Below, one piece after another: positions 8,801 through 16,462 of a stretch of 64,000 nucleotides of DNA (positions within the stretch are counted from its first letter, which is position 1; each line of letters opens with the position of its first letter). The notes beneath the pieces were generated by a model, which saw only the letters and a list, made by a program, of their open reading frames with translations, ran no database searches and had not been told where the DNA came from. The DNA is from Nonomuraea endophytica (GTDB lineage: Bacteria; Actinomycetota; Actinomycetes; Streptosporangiales; Streptosporangiaceae): contig NZ_JACHIN010000024.1 of the NCBI RefSeq assembly GCF_014203235.1, positions 1 to 64,000 on the forward strand, given 5' to 3'. Made by a program: the position numbers and the translations under genes.

Positions 8801-9658
8801 GGCAACTCGGGCATGACCGCGCCCGGCCGCAAGGTGCCCAAGGACGGGCTGGTCGGCGTGCTGTCCGCGGCGCCGAAGAAGGCCAAGGCGGGTTCTTCCT
8901 ATCTCGGGATGCCGCCGGTCAAGCTGCGCAGGACCGCTCAGAGCGGCGATACGGGGCGTACCTATGACCCGCCGTCGCGTTTCAAGGTGGCGCGGGCGCT
9001 CGTGGAGGTGTGCCGGGTGGTTCCGGCGATCGCCACGGCCGCGCTGGCGGTGCTCGTCGTCACCGCGCTGGTCACGATCGCCCGCGACCTCCATCCGGTC
9101 GCCGCTGTGCTGCTCGGCGGCGTGGTGCTGGCCGGGGCCGGGTTCGCGGCGGCGGCGGTGTCCGTGGTGGCCAAGTGGGCGCTCATGGGCCGGATCCGGC
9201 CCGGCGACCGGCCGCTGTGGAGCGCGTTCGTCTGGCGCAACGAGCTGGCGGACAACTTTATCGAGGTGCTCGCCGCACCCTGGTTCGCGACCTCATGGCT
9301 CGGTACGGCGGGGCTGAACGTCTGGCTGCGTGCCCTGGGCGCCAAGATCGGCCGGGGCGTGTGGTGCGAGACCTACTGGCTGCCGGAGATCGACCTGGTC
9401 AGCCTGGGTGACGGCGCCTCGGTCAACCGCGGTTGCGTGCTTCAGACCCACCTGTTCCACGATCGGGTGATGAGCATCGATACAGTCGAGCTGGCTGAGG
9501 GTTCCACACTCGGCCCGCACGGGGTGGTGCTGCCCGCGGCCAAGGTCGGGAGCAACACCACGATCGGCCCCGCCTCGCTGGTGATGCGGGGCGAGTCGCT
9601 GCCCGCGCGGACCCGGTGGTACGGCAACCCTGTCGCCGCGTGGCATCAGGCAGCGTGA
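5897..9658 (+). CDS. Pls/PosA family membrane-bound NRPS
   Basis: A 1253-residue single-module synthetase of the epsilon-poly-lysine synthetase type. Residues about 20-490 are an adenylation domain with core motifs IIFTSGSTGKPKGVAVSH, NTYGPTEATV, YRSGDLV, GRADEQIKLGGRRIELGEVD and PTRTSGKIDRDALP. Residues about 495-570 are a carrier domain with FFTAGGTSLAAARL (phosphopantetheine serine near 527). The rest alternates membrane-helix pairs with hexapeptide-repeat, left-handed-helix C-like domains (for example IRIGAGATVG). There is no thioesterase. The pocket has FDAS followed by Glu (near 204) at a site often acidic in Lys/Orn-type domains, so a basic amino-acid substrate is inferred only. Start is GTG 5897 or TTG 5894, after GAGGTGAG. 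An M1 peptidase gene is coupled downstream. Confidence 0.9.
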   Translation: MVNAVIPQDAVFLSAAGSTSARTLVDVLHESAAAHPHAPALDDGVSVLDYSRLAKEVAHLAGSLGEMGIGPGERVGIRVPSGSNDLYVAILAVLAAGAAYVPVDADDPDERAELVFQEADVAAVIGAAGIMSRRDAMAEARPPVPEDDAWIIFTSGSTGKPKGVAVSHRSAAAFVDAEAGLFLELRPGDRVLAGLSVAFDASCEEMWLAWRNGACLVPAPRSLVRTGMDLGPWLVERGITVVSTVPTLAALWPVETLDGVRLLIFGGEACPPELADRLSTPDREVWNTYGPTEATVVACAAPLVQGEPVRIGLPLRGWDLAVVDQTGRPVAMGEAGELVIGGVGLARYLDEDKDREKYAPLESLGWERAYRSGDLVVADPDGLLFVGRADEQIKLGGRRIELGEVDAALQALPGVTGAAAAVKTTASGHQLLVGYIVTNGETTHAREQLEAVLPAALVPRLAVVDHLPTRTSGKIDRDALPWPLDDDDEEAADLDGLQAWLAEQWQDVLGQRVGGPDADFFTAGGTSLAAARLVSTLRGRYPDVAVADLYDHPTLSGLADRLEELEPPAEENTRVVLPMPRRAALVQTALMLPLLTVRAMPWVVGALAVGNLTNVHAVGWWWVIAGALLFLTPFGRLSLAAGAARLVLRGVKPGVYARGGATHLRVWFAEQMAAGLGASGLASAPLITYYARALGAQVGEDADLHTMPPITGMLKLGRAAAIEPEVDLTGYWLDGDLFRLGEIRIGAGATVGARSIVLAGARIGKNAQIAPGSAVGGDVPAGQRWAGAPAVRKGKLTPKAPAPRRYRRWSVAYGVSAMAFSLIPLVAVLPGIAVLGPAGIAAATVVSMVSMALLLLVAVRLLSIGLRAGSHPVHSRTAWQAWATERLMSMARVWLFPLYASGLTPMWLRALGMKVGRDVELSTVLALPSMTEVGDGAFLADDTKVAPYELSGGWMRLDHVRIGKRAFVGNSGMTAPGRKVPKDGLVGVLSAAPKKAKAGSSYLGMPPVKLRRTAQSGDTGRTYDPPSRFKVARALVEVCRVVPAIATAALAVLVVTALVTIARDLHPVAAVLLGGVVLAGAGFAAAAVSVVAKWALMGRIRPGDRPLWSAFVWRNELADNFIEVLAAPWFATSWLGTAGLNVWLRALGAKIGRGVWCETYWLPEIDLVSLGDGASVNRGCVLQTHLFHDRVMSIDTVELAEGSTLGPHGVVLPAAKVGSNTTIGPASLVMRGESLPARTRWYGNPVAAWHQAA

Positions 9659-10938
9659 TCGACGGGAGGATGGTGCGGTACTTCCCCGACCGTGGCGACG
9701 ACGGGTACTCCGTCCGGCACTACGATCTGGCACTCGACTACCGGCCGGGGCCCAACCGGCTGGCCGGCGTCGCCAAGCTGGACGCGGTCGCCGCCGAGCC
9801 GCTGGAGCAGGTGCGGCTCGATCTCGGCCCGCTGCACGTCTCCCAGGCGCTGGTCAACGGCATGCGCTGCCGGTTCACGCACGGCGGGGGCAAGCTGCGG
9901 CTGACGCCCGGCGGGCGGCTGCCCGAGGGGCGCGAGTTCACGGTGGAGATCCGGTACGCGGGCAACCCCAGGCCGGTGCCCAGCCCGTGGGGCGGGCTCG
10001 GCTGGGAGCAGCTGGAGGACGGCGCGCTCGTGGCCAGCCAGCCGACCGGCGCGTCCTCCTGGTTCCCGTGCAACGACCGGCCCTCCGACAAGGCGACCTA
10101 CCAGATCGCGGTGACGACGGCCACGCCGTACACGGTGGTGTGCAACGGGCGGCTCACCTCGACGCGGCGGGCGGGTTCGCGCACGACGTGGGTTTACCAC
10201 GAGGCGGTGCCGATGGCCTCCTACCTCGCGAGCGTGCAGATCGGCCGCTACCAGCTCGGCGACCTGCCGGGCGAGGTGCCGCAGCGGCTGGCCGTGCCGG
10301 CGTCGGCGGCGGTGCGGGCGCGGCGGGCGCTGGCCCGGCAGGACCGGATGATGCGGGTCTTCACCGAATGGTTTGGTCCCTACCCGTTCGCGGAGTACGC
10401 GGTGGTGGTGACCGAGGACGACCTGGAGATCCCGGTCGAGGCCCAGGGCATGTCGATCTTCGGGCCGAGCCAGCTCGCCGAGGAGCGGCTGGTGGCGCAC
10501 GAACTGGCCCACCAGTGGTTCGGCAACAGCCTGACACTGGCCCACTGGCGTGACATCTGGCTGCACGAGGGCTTCGCCGCCTACGCCGAGTGGCTGTGGT
10601 CGGAGGAGTCGGGCGGCGAGAGCGCCGCCTCGCACGCGCGCCGCTGGCACGCGGCGCTCAGCGCGCAGCCCGCCGACCTGGTGCTCGCCGATCCGGGGCC
10701 GAAGCGCCTGTTCGACGACCGCGTCTACAAGCGCGGCGCGCTCACGCTGCACGCGCTGCGCGGCGTGCTGGGCGAGCCGGCGTTCCGCTCGGTGCTGCGC
10801 GAGTGGGCCGACGGGTACCGCCACGGCACCGTCAGCACCGGCCGCTTCACCGAGCTCGCCGGCCGTTACGCCCCCGAGCCGCTGGACACGTTCTTCCTGT
10901 CCTGGCTCTATTCGGAACGGCTCCCGCCGCTGTCGTAG
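9655..10938 (+). CDS. M1 family metallo-aminopeptidase
   Basis: A 427-residue zinc aminopeptidase of the M1 family, shorter than the 850-residue PepN type. The zinc site HELAHQWFGN has histidines near residues 282 and 286 with the third ligand Glu near 305 in LHEGFAAYAEW (HExxH-18-E), and the upstream exopeptidase stretch is present in changed form (VEAQGMSIFG). GTG 9655 is chosen since it overlaps the NRPS stop in a GTGA coupling. M1-type peptidases are found next to poly-lysine synthetases, where they may trim or degrade the product or protect the producer; that role is inferred from context. No signal peptide is visible. Confidence 0.88.
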   Translation: MIDGRMVRYFPDRGDDGYSVRHYDLALDYRPGPNRLAGVAKLDAVAAEPLEQVRLDLGPLHVSQALVNGMRCRFTHGGGKLRLTPGGRLPEGREFTVEIRYAGNPRPVPSPWGGLGWEQLEDGALVASQPTGASSWFPCNDRPSDKATYQIAVTTATPYTVVCNGRLTSTRRAGSRTTWVYHEAVPMASYLASVQIGRYQLGDLPGEVPQRLAVPASAAVRARRALARQDRMMRVFTEWFGPYPFAEYAVVVTEDDLEIPVEAQGMSIFGPSQLAEERLVAHELAHQWFGNSLTLAHWRDIWLHEGFAAYAEWLWSEESGGESAASHARRWHAALSAQPADLVLADPGPKRLFDDRVYKRGALTLHALRGVLGEPAFRSVLREWADGYRHGTVSTGRFTELAGRYAPEPLDTFFLSWLYSERLPPLS

Positions 10939-10941
10939 ACC

Positions 10942-11223
10942 TCAGGACCGGACGAGGCGGGCGATCGCGTCGGCCGCCTCCTTGACCTTGAGCTGCGCCT
11001 CCTCGCCGCCCTTCCGGGTGGCCTCGGCGACGCAATGCGCCATGTGCTCTTCCAGGAGTGCCAGGGCGAACGACTGCAGAGCGCTGGTCGTCGCCGACAC
11101 CTGGGTGAGGATGTCGATGCAGTACTTGTCGTCCTCGACCATCCGCTGCAGGCCCCTGGCCTGGCCTTCGATCCTGCGCAGCCGCCGTAGGTGCTCCTGC
11201 TTGTTCTCGGTGTATCCGTTCAC
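10942..11223 (-). CDS. csoR: CsoR-type metal-sensing repressor
   Basis: A 93-residue all-helical repressor of the CsoR/RcnR family. The Cu(I) ligand set is present: Cys35 preceded by Tyr in KYCIDILTQ, His60 and Cys64 in EEHMAHC, matching the C-H-C of M. tuberculosis CsoR. GTG 11223 is chosen rather than the TTG at 11253 because it gives the usual family length and numbering. It should bind DNA without copper and release it when Cu(I) binds. The gene is divergent from a DHA2 exporter and lies close to ATACCC-type palindromes that also occur at other promoters in the window. Confidence 0.88.
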   Translation of the reverse strand: MNGYTENKQEHLRRLRRIEGQARGLQRMVEDDKYCIDILTQVSATTSALQSFALALLEEHMAHCVAEATRKGGEEAQLKVKEAADAIARLVRS

Positions 11224-11257
11224 GTGACCCCGTCCTCTCGTCACCTTTCGCAACGCA

Positions 11258-11299
11258 ATACCCCCCTACCGTATTTCCTCTCATGCCTTACGGGGGTAG
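11258..11299. promoter_or_regulatory. Degenerate CsoR-like sites between csoR and the DHA2 exporter
   Basis: Two sequences resemble the ATACCC-N5-GGGTAT site found elsewhere in the window. One is ATACCC-N5-CCGTAT at 11258-11274, with one perfect arm. The other is ATGCCT-N5-GGGTAG at 11283-11299. They lie in the divergent promoter region, so autoregulation of csoR and control of the exporter are likely, but both arms are imperfect and affinity may be lower than at the perfect sites. Confidence 0.55.
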
Positions 11300-11313
11300 G
11301 GTCTCCATAACTT

Positions 11314-11327
11314 GAACATGAATGTTC
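11314..11327. promoter_or_regulatory. Perfect inverted repeat GAACAT-GA-ATGTTC
   Basis: A perfect 6-bp inverted repeat with a 2-bp spacer lies 20 bases before the exporter start codon. It could be an operator for another regulator, for example of TetR or ArsR type, or part of the 5' leader. No protein in the window can be assigned to it. Confidence 0.45.
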
Positions 11328-11347
11328 GACTTGTGGAGGTGATGGTC

Positions 11348-12772
11348 ATGGGGCGCTGGGCCGTACTGGGACTGCTGGGGTTGGCGCAGTTCATGCTGAT
11401 CGTCGACATCACGGTGGTGCAGGTGGCATTGCCCACGATCGGGACCGAGCTCAAGCTCGGCCGGGAGGCGCTGACCTGGGTGGTGACGACGTACACGCTG
11501 GTGTTCGGCGGGCTGATGGTGCTCGGCGGGCGGCTGGCCGACGCCTTCGGGGCGCGGCGCACGCTGCTGGCCGGGCTCGGGGTGTTCGCCGCGGCCTCGC
11601 TGGTGTGCGGGGTGGCGGGCGACGGGGCGACGCTGATCGCCGGGCGGGCGTTCCAGGGGGTCGGGGCGGCGTTGATGTCGCCGTCCGCGCTGGCCGTGAT
11701 CACCCGGACCTACCACGGCGAGCTCCGCAACCGGGCGCTGGGCGTCTGGGGGGCGATCGGCGGGTCCGGCGCGGCCGTCGGCGTGCTGGCCGGTGGGCTG
11801 CTGACGGCGGGGCCGGGGTGGAGCTGGGTGTTCTACGTCAACGTCCCGATCGCGCTGGCCGTCCTCGCCGTCCTGCCTCGGCTCGTGGAGCGGGACGAGG
11901 CGGTCCTGCCTCGGCTGGTGGGACGGGATGAGGCGGGTGCCTCCGGTCGGCGGGTTGACGTGCCGGGGGCTGTGACGGTGACGCTGGCCACCGGGCTGCT
12001 CATCTACGGGCTGGTCGGCGCGGGTGACGCCGGGTGGGGCGCGTTCTCCACGCTGGCCGCGCTGGGCGGCGCCGTACTCGGGTATGGGCTGTTCGTGCTG
12101 GTCGAGCGGAGCGTGCGCACGCCGTTGATGCGGGCCGAGACGATGGCCAGGCGGGCCGTGGTCTCGGGGACGTTCGTGATGCTGGCGGCCACGGGACTGC
12201 TCCTCGGACTGTTCTTCGTCAGCTCGCTCTACCTGCAGCACGTCCTCGGCTACGACGCGCTGGCCACCGGGCTGATCTTCCTGCCGGTGGCCGTCGCGAT
12301 CACGCTCGGGGCGCACCTCGGCGGGCGGCTGGTCGGGAAGGTCGGCGGGCGGCCGGTGGCCCTGGTGTCGTTCGCGCTGACAGCGGCCGGGGCGGCCCTG
12401 ATGATGCGGATCTCGCCGGACGCGAGCGTCTGGACCACGCTGGTGCCCGGGTTCGTGCTGGCGGCGTTCGGGATCGGACCGGCGTTCGTCACGGCGACGA
12501 CCACGACCATGGCCAACGTGCCGGCCGGTGAGGCGGGCGTGGCCTCGGGCGTGATCAACACCTTCCACGAGCTGGGCGGGTCGATCGGGGTGGCGGTGGT
12601 CTCGACGATGGCCGCGGCGAGCCTCGCGCCGGGGGCGGTCGGCATCGAGGGCTTCACGGGGGCGCTGCTGCTGTGCGTGATCGTGGCCGCGGTGGCGGCC
12701 GTGGTCTCGTCGGTGCTGGTGCCCGCGGGCAAGCCGTCCGGGGTCACCGTGGGGCACGGGCACGGCCACTGA
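11348..12772 (+). CDS. DHA2-type MFS exporter
   Basis: A 474-residue 14-helix major-facilitator drug/proton antiporter. The DHA2 signature is clear: FMLIVDITVVQVALPTI in helix 1, GGRLADAFGARRTL in loop 2-3 and GPGWSWVFYVNVPIA near helix 6. ATG 11348 is chosen because GGAGG (11335-11339) lies eight bases upstream. The cytoplasmic loop after helix 6 contains a duplicated VLPRLV(E/G)RDEA block. The protein ends in HGHGH, unusual for the family and compatible with metal binding. Divergence from csoR suggests copper-responsive expression; the substrate is unknown. Confidence 0.88.
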   Translation: MGRWAVLGLLGLAQFMLIVDITVVQVALPTIGTELKLGREALTWVVTTYTLVFGGLMVLGGRLADAFGARRTLLAGLGVFAAASLVCGVAGDGATLIAGRAFQGVGAALMSPSALAVITRTYHGELRNRALGVWGAIGGSGAAVGVLAGGLLTAGPGWSWVFYVNVPIALAVLAVLPRLVERDEAVLPRLVGRDEAGASGRRVDVPGAVTVTLATGLLIYGLVGAGDAGWGAFSTLAALGGAVLGYGLFVLVERSVRTPLMRAETMARRAVVSGTFVMLAATGLLLGLFFVSSLYLQHVLGYDALATGLIFLPVAVAITLGAHLGGRLVGKVGGRPVALVSFALTAAGAALMMRISPDASVWTTLVPGFVLAAFGIGPAFVTATTTTMANVPAGEAGVASGVINTFHELGGSIGVAVVSTMAAASLAPGAVGIEGFTGALLLCVIVAAVAAVVSSVLVPAGKPSGVTVGHGHGH

Positions 12773-12889
12773 CATTCCGGGAAACATGCCGAGGCCGGAT
12801 AATCGCTCGGCTCTAGACGGAAGTTCTAATATAGTGACATCTTCAACTAAGGGGGCCCCGTAATCACATGAACCGGAGAGGGTTGACTT

Positions 12890-14782
12890 GTGAGCACGGT
12901 GCGAGAACGGGGGGCATGCGGGACCGCGACGATCTCTCTGATCGAGGGTGAGCGTGCTCTGCACGCTGACGGGGATCTGAACGCCGCACGTCACCACTTT
13001 GACGCCGCCTATCACGAGGCGGAGCGCGACGGCGACACCGTGGCGCTGGCCAGGGCGGCACTCGGTCTGGGTGGCATCTGGGTGCACGAGCACCGCACCG
13101 CCGCCGAGGCGCAGACGATCCGCATCCGGCAGCGCCATGCCCTGACCCTGATCGACCCGCGCTCGCCGCTGGCGTTACGGCTGCGCGCCCGCCTCTGCGG
13201 CGAGGAGGACTACCGCTCCGGCCGCCACGCCGGGATCCTGGCCATGCTCACCCAGGCCAGGCACTCGGGCGACCCGGTGGCGCTGGCCGAGACGCTCAGC
13301 CTCGCCCACCACTGCGTCCTCGGCCCCGAGCACGGCGTGCTGCGCCACGAACTGGCCGAGGACCTGATCGGCCAGGCCAGCAGGACGGGCCGCCGCGGCG
13401 ACCTGATGATGGGGCTGATGTGGCGGACCGTCGACCTGTTCCTCGCCGGTCACCCGCACGCCGGACGCTCGCTCGACGAGTTGCGCGCGCTCCTGGACGA
13501 GACCGACCACCTGGCCGTGGGCTTCATCGTCAGCGCGATCGACGTGATGCTCGCCATCAGGGCCGGCCGCTTCGCCCAGGCCGAGCAGCTCGCCGCGGAG
13601 AGCGGGGAACGCGGCGCGCGGGCCGGCGACATCGACGCGGCGGGCTGGCCCAGCGGCCAGGTGACGATCGTCCGCTGGTACCAGGGGCGGCTGCCCGAGC
13701 TGCTGCCGGTCCTCACCGAACTGGTGAACTCCTCCGTGCTCGGCGTCCTCGACTACTCCTACCTCGCCGCCACCGCGACGGCCGCCGTGGGAGCCGGGGA
13801 AACCCGCCTGGCCGCCAACATGCTGGCGCGCCTGCGCGGTCAGGACCTCGCCTGCCTGCCCAGCTCCAGCGTGTGGCTGACCACCCTGTACGGCGTGGCC
13901 GAGGCGGCCCACCTGCTGGGCGAGGCCGACCTGTCCACCCAGACCTACGAGCTGCTGCGGCCCTACGCCCATCTGCCGGCGATCACCAGCCTGGGCGTGG
14001 CCTGCCTCGGCTCGGTGCACCACCCGCTGGGCGTGGCCAGCCTGACCACCGGTGACATCGCCCGCGCGGTGATCCACTTCGGCGAGGCGGTCCGCGCGAA
14101 CCTGGCGCTCGGGCACTGGCCGGCCGTGGCGCTGTCGCGCTGGCGGCTCGGCCAGGCGCTCGCCCTGCGTGGCGAACCCGCCGAGCGGGAGCTGGAACTG
14201 GCCGCGCAGGAGGCGGCCGAGATGGGGATGGTGCTGCCCGCCTCGCCTTCCGGTACGGCCCGCCGTACCGGAAAGGTGGTGTGCAGGAGGCGCGGGGCGC
14301 AGTGGCAGTTCGAGTTCGGCGCCCGCTGCGCGCACGTGGACCACAGCGTGGGCATGGGCCATCTGGCGACGTTGCTGGCCAACCCCGGGCGTGAGGTCCG
14401 GGCCGGCGACCTGGTCACCGGGCCGGCCGCGACCGAGGCGGTCTCCACCCAGCCGCTGCTGGACGAGGAGGCCAAGCGCGCTTACCAGCAGCGGCTCGGC
14501 CAGTTGCAGGACGACATCGACGAACTGGAGTCCATGAACGATCTGGAACGCGCCACGGCGCTGCGCGCCGAGCACGACTGGCTGGTCACGGAGCTGGCCG
14601 CGGCGGCGGGGCTGGGCGGGCGGACGCGGTCGTTCGCCGGCACCGACGAGCGGGCCAGGATCTCGGTGGGCAAGGCGATCCGGCGGGCGATCGGCCGGAT
14701 CGCGGAGGCGGACCCGGTCATCGGGGCCGAACTGCGCGCCACCGTCCAGACCGGGCAGCGCTGCGTCTACCAGCCCCGCTGA
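12890..14782 (+). CDS. TPR-like regulator fragment without ATPase domain
   Basis: A 630-residue helical-repeat protein. Residues about 20-450 are tandem helical hairpins (TPR-like), for example SLIEGERALHADGDLNAARHHFDAAYHEAERDG. The last 170 residues contain the GMGHLATLLANPGREVRAGDL segment, the ERATALRAEHDWLVTELAAA helix and an RISVGKAIRRAIGRIAEADP stretch. These match the C-terminal region of large actinobacterial ATPase/adenylate-cyclase-type regulators. No Walker motifs and no LuxR HTH are present, so it looks like a stand-alone C-terminal half. GTG 12890 follows GGAGAG. The end is one base from the convergent VanW gene. Confidence 0.7.
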   Translation: MSTVRERGACGTATISLIEGERALHADGDLNAARHHFDAAYHEAERDGDTVALARAALGLGGIWVHEHRTAAEAQTIRIRQRHALTLIDPRSPLALRLRARLCGEEDYRSGRHAGILAMLTQARHSGDPVALAETLSLAHHCVLGPEHGVLRHELAEDLIGQASRTGRRGDLMMGLMWRTVDLFLAGHPHAGRSLDELRALLDETDHLAVGFIVSAIDVMLAIRAGRFAQAEQLAAESGERGARAGDIDAAGWPSGQVTIVRWYQGRLPELLPVLTELVNSSVLGVLDYSYLAATATAAVGAGETRLAANMLARLRGQDLACLPSSSVWLTTLYGVAEAAHLLGEADLSTQTYELLRPYAHLPAITSLGVACLGSVHHPLGVASLTTGDIARAVIHFGEAVRANLALGHWPAVALSRWRLGQALALRGEPAERELELAAQEAAEMGMVLPASPSGTARRTGKVVCRRRGAQWQFEFGARCAHVDHSVGMGHLATLLANPGREVRAGDLVTGPAATEAVSTQPLLDEEAKRAYQQRLGQLQDDIDELESMNDLERATALRAEHDWLVTELAAAAGLGGRTRSFAGTDERARISVGKAIRRAIGRIAEADPVIGAELRATVQTGQRCVYQPR

Positions 14783-14783
14783 C

Positions 14784-16445
14784 TCAGGTGGTGCAGGTGA
14801 GCTTGGGCTCGGGCTGGTAGACGGTGGTGAACTTCTGCCTGCGCAACTCCTTGCCGTCCCGCTTGAAGATCCGCCAGACGTCGATGGTGAAGCCCTCCAC
14901 GCCGCTCATCGGCTGGCACTTGGGGCCGGACTCCTTGAGCGTGGGGAAGCTCTTGACGTTGTAGCGGGCCGAGCTCTGCGACTCGACCTCGTAGCGCTTG
15001 GTGCTCCAGAACTGCACGGTGATCGAGGTCGAGGTGTAGGAGGTCTTGATCAGCACGCCGTACTTGGAGTCGTTCTTCCAGCGGAAGTCGGGCTGCGGGT
15101 AGGAGACGGTCGACTCGCGGCCCGCCGGGTAGCGCGAGATGTAGTACATGTGCGGCATGTGCTGGACGTCCTGGAAGCCGCCGAAGAAGACCGCGTTGAA
15201 CATCGTGGTGGCGAACTGGGAGACGCCGCCGCCCACGTCGTCCACGAAGCGGCCGTTGAGGATCATGGGCGCCTCGACGAAGCCGCGGGCCTTGTCGCGC
15301 TTGCCGACCAGGCCGTTGAGCGAGAACGTCTCGCCGGGCTTCACCACGTGGCCGTCCACGATGTCGGCGATCGTGTGGATGTTGGTGACGCGCGGCGCGC
15401 AGCACGGGTGGTTGGAGGTGTAGGAGGAGACCCGCTCCTTGACGCCCAGCTTGCCGGCCGCCTCGGTGGTCAGCCTGGCCGGCGTGACCTTGACCGGAGC
15501 CTTGGCGGTGCGCTCGCCGGCCGCCACCGCCTCGGCCACGGCCGTCCCGAGCTCCTTGTCGTCGATGCCCTTGCCGTCGCGCGCGGGCACGACCTTCGGC
15601 CGGCCGGACACGATCTTGAAGGTGGCGTCGCGGGGGAGGTGGCCCTCCTCGACGAGCCGCTTCTCCAGACCGGGAGCCACCGCCTTGGCGTCGAAAACCG
15701 GCTTCAGCGTGCCGCCGTCGCCGGTGAAGCTCAGGCCGGCGGCCAGCTCGGCGCGGGTGATCGCCGCCTCGCGGGCGCCGCTGGTCACGGTGAAGTCGGC
15801 CGCGACGGCAGTGCGCGCCGTGGTCGAGGCCACTTCACGCACCTCCTTCGCCGGTACGGCAGGCGGCAACGTCTTGGTGACCAGCTCCACCGGCCCGCCG
15901 TCGCCCAGGAAGGCCCCGCGTACGGCGCTCGCCGCCGCCGCCCGGTCCAGGGCCAGCCCCTTCTTCGGCATCGCCGTACGCGGCTCCAGCCCCTGGTAGG
16001 AGATGACGCCTTCCTTCGGCTTGCGGTCCACGGTCTTGGCCAGGGCGGTGATCCGCTCGGTGAGCGCCTGCTCGTCCACCTTGACGACCGGCTGGAGCTC
16101 GCGGCTGCCGAAGATCGAGCGCACGACCCCGACCGGGGTGGAGGCGCCGTCCATCGCCGCTGCCACCGTGGCCGCGACGTCCACGGACAGGCCCAGCTCG
16201 ACCGGCTCCAGCCGGGTCTTCTTGCCCGCCGCCGTCACCTCGATCGCCCGGGTGGCGCGCGGGCGCAGCTCGCGTTCCAGCCGCGAGCGCGCCTCCTCGG
16301 GTGACAGCCCGCCGATGTCCACGCCCGCGACCTTGGTGTCCGGAGGCACCTCTCCGGCCAGCATGATCGCCGGTACGGCGTAGGCCAGCACGGCCACGCC
16401 GAGCACGGCGGCCAGGATCACGAGGGTTTTCGGCATTTTGGGCAT
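14784..16445 (-). CDS. VanW family cell-envelope protein
   Basis: A 553-residue protein anchored by an N-terminal transmembrane segment (residues about 6-30). Two peptidoglycan-binding-4-like repeats follow (residues about 40-330), and then a VanW domain with the motif GETFSLNGLVGKRDKARGF, the invariant VGGGVSQFATTMFNAVFFGG and RYPAGRESTVSYPQPDFRWKND. VanW-domain proteins are associated with the cell wall and glycopeptide-resistance loci, but their reaction is unknown. It is last in a run with a propeller lipoprotein and a flavoprotein whose promoter carries a CsoR-like palindrome, so envelope remodelling under copper stress is a possible role. Confidence 0.85.
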   Translation of the reverse strand: MPKMPKTLVILAAVLGVAVLAYAVPAIMLAGEVPPDTKVAGVDIGGLSPEEARSRLERELRPRATRAIEVTAAGKKTRLEPVELGLSVDVAATVAAAMDGASTPVGVVRSIFGSRELQPVVKVDEQALTERITALAKTVDRKPKEGVISYQGLEPRTAMPKKGLALDRAAAASAVRGAFLGDGGPVELVTKTLPPAVPAKEVREVASTTARTAVAADFTVTSGAREAAITRAELAAGLSFTGDGGTLKPVFDAKAVAPGLEKRLVEEGHLPRDATFKIVSGRPKVVPARDGKGIDDKELGTAVAEAVAAGERTAKAPVKVTPARLTTEAAGKLGVKERVSSYTSNHPCCAPRVTNIHTIADIVDGHVVKPGETFSLNGLVGKRDKARGFVEAPMILNGRFVDDVGGGVSQFATTMFNAVFFGGFQDVQHMPHMYYISRYPAGRESTVSYPQPDFRWKNDSKYGVLIKTSYTSTSITVQFWSTKRYEVESQSSARYNVKSFPTLKESGPKCQPMSGVEGFTIDVWRIFKRDGKELRRQKFTTVYQPEPKLTCTT

Positions 16446-16462
16446 TCAGGTCTCTCCGGGCA

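Noticed and set aside
7175..9094. Long minus-strand open frame opposite the NRPS
   Set aside because: High-Arg/His/Gln shadow of the plus-strand NRPS, whose domain motifs are unambiguous.
11288..13138. Long minus-strand open frame opposite the DHA2 exporter
   Set aside because: Low-complexity Arg/His/Pro composition; the plus-strand frame has the transporter motifs.
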